Assembly (NCBI GenBank): GCA_964522605.1 | Contig: CAZFWV010000135.1 | Location: 1-16,106, forward strand | DNA: 16,106 nt | Reading direction: 5' to 3' | Source of the DNA: CAVZLD01 sp964522605 | Lineage (GTDB): Bacteria; Planctomycetota; Planctomycetia; Pirellulales; Pirellulaceae | Shown: positions 15,301-16,106 of the stretch, piece by piece | How positions within the stretch are numbered: position 1 is the stretch's first letter | Layout of the letters: each line of letters begins with the position of its first letter | Notes under the pieces: model-generated | The model's input: the letters and a program-made list of their open reading frames with translations, nothing else | Told to the model about the DNA's origin: nothing | The model's database searches: none | Program-made: the position numbers and the translations under genes

Positions 15301-15330
15301 GATGGCAACGCCATCGCAGTTTTGCGATGG
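15301..15330. repeat. overlapping inverted repeats (alternative hairpins) before the integrase remnant
   Basis: CCATCGCA (15311-15318) and TGCGATGG (15323-15330) form a perfect 8-bp stem with a GTTT loop. GATGGC (15301-15306) and GCCATC (15310-15315) form a second 6-bp stem that shares bases with the first, so only one can form at a time. There is no T-run after it. Part of the span is inside the open frame leading into the integrase remnant, so it could be a recombination site, a regulatory hairpin or chance. Confidence 0.4.
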
Positions 15331-15339
15331 AGGTCTGCT

Positions 15340-15937
15340 ATGGTGAGTGATTTCCGAGTGATTCGATGCCCGACGCTCGGCAAAGTGAAGATTGCCGACA
15401 TGTTGGCCCGAGCAGGAATCCCTATCGGCAGAACAACCGTGGGGCGGATCCTGCAGGAACAGCCACTCAACGCCCCAAAGCCAACGACTTGCGGTCCAAA
15501 CAAGCCATGCCGGATCGTGTCGAAATATCCTGGACACACTTCGCATGCCGACCTGACCGCGGTGCCCATCTCCGGCGGCTTCTGGACCCGCTGGCTGCCC
15601 AACGCGATCTGGCAACGATAGCCGGTTTGCTGGTGGGTGCTGAATGTGATCGATCATTTCTCTCGACGGTCGATTGAGTTCGCGGTGTTCCCGTGCAGAC
15701 CCGCATCGGAGGACGTGACAACCGCCCTGGATCGCATCATGACGGCAGAGCGAATTCGCCCGAAACACTTGATTGTTGAGCAAGGCCCCGAGTTTAAGTG
15801 TGAGCACTTCGAAAACGTCTGGTGCAAGGCCGTAGGTTGAGATTGACGGTGATCCCGGCGATGCGATCCTCTTTGAGCTCGACTGTCACAATGGCCGTCG
15901 TCACCTGCCGATCCTCCGTATTCGACCGGCGGCGTGA
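15340..15937 (+). pseudogene. degraded DDE integrase/transposase (rve-type), with in-frame stop and internal deletion
   Basis: Frame 15340 onward reads 'CPTLGKVKIADMLARAGI' (helix-turn-helix region) and 'HADLTAVPISGGFW' with the first catalytic Asp at 15550-15552. It then continues 'WLPNAIWQR', TAG (15619-15621), 'PVCWWVLNVIDHFSRR' with the second Asp at 15652-15654, 'HLIVEQGPEF', and a TGA at 15838. The frame is unchanged across the TAG, so it is a nonsense change, not a frameshift. From 15842 a different frame gives 'LDCHNGRRHLPILRIRPAA' and TGA at 15935-15937, which resembles the C-terminal tail of the same family. The catalytic Glu region and roughly a hundred following residues appear to be missing at the junction near 15838. 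The N-terminal portion before 'CPTLGK' is also short. The element cannot encode an active recombinase. I did not find its terminal inverted repeats. Confidence 0.75.
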
Positions 15938-16106
15938 GTGACGAGACTCTACGGCATGCAGCACCACCGGTCTGCGCAGATCGTCGAATTGGTGCATCTG
16001 CGGTGCGTCCGCCTGAAGACCGAGTCGCTATTTGCCCCGCTCAAGACGTAATAGCGGCTACGACTTCCTTTCGATTTGCGTGTACGGGCATTCACGCCGA
16101 AGGTCG
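15938..16106. other. right edge of the window, no gene seen
   Basis: This lies downstream of the integrase tail. All frames are interrupted and none shows a recognisable protein. It may belong to the outer end of the mobile element or to the sequence beyond it. I saw no matching inverted repeat that would mark an element boundary. Confidence 0.35.

Noticed and set aside
15794..15997. Leftward open frame with 'TTAIVTVELKEDRIAGITVN', resembling the C-terminal SnoaL-like tail of some ECF sigma factors
   Set aside because: The plus strand of the same bases reads as the integrase tail 'GRRHLPILRIRPAA' with a stop, and the left edge of the window repeats that tail. The leftward frame is better explained as its shadow.

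Overview
The window looks like a piece of a Planctomycetota genome (Pirellulales-type, possibly a metagenome assembly because it carries a 100-N scaffold gap). The reasons are a GC-rich sequence, two large periplasmic proteins of the hydrazine-synthase-alpha-related (HzsA-related) family that is common in heterotrophic planctomycetes, a UroD-like/FGGY kinase gene pair, and a degraded integrase of a type I associate with planctomycetes. The assignment rests on family recognition only; there is no rRNA or other marker in the window.

Layout. A short control region at about 5305-5627 splits the window into two divergent gene sets. Leftward, in transcription order: an SDR oxidoreductase (5304-4543), a class II ketose-bisphosphate aldolase (4451-3579), a D-2-hydroxyacid dehydrogenase (3582-2530), a GldA-type glycerol dehydrogenase (2533-1418) and a predicted lipoprotein with an SMP-30/NHL-type propeller (1397-264). 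The middle genes overlap by 4 nt and are probably translationally coupled. Rightward: a second SDR (5628-6389), 58% identical to the first without gaps, then an FGGY carbohydrate kinase (6448-7992) and a UroD/MtaA-like protein (7994-9022). These are followed by two HzsA-related proteins (9190-11709 and about 12106-15159), separated by an unsequenced gap. The right end holds a decayed integrase (15340-15937). The first 33 bases of the window appear to be the 3' tail of another member of that integrase family.

How it may work. The enzymes fit a catabolic route for a sugar or polyol. SDRs would oxidise a hydroxyl, the FGGY kinase would phosphorylate the resulting ketose, the class II aldolase would cleave a phosphorylated ketose to a triose phosphate and an aldehyde or ketone, and GldA plus the hydroxyacid dehydrogenase would handle the small products. 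The substrate cannot be read from the sequence and no transporter or regulator gene is present. The UroD-like protein has altered metal-binding residues and an unknown role. The two HzsA-related proteins carry signal peptides, a propeller domain and two or three CxxCH haem-binding motifs, so they should be periplasmic c-type cytochromes. Nothing indicates anammox: HzsB and HzsC are not here.

The most interesting part is the association of two different HzsA-related cytochromes with a divergent, paired-SDR catabolic locus, bounded on both sides by tails of the same integrase family.
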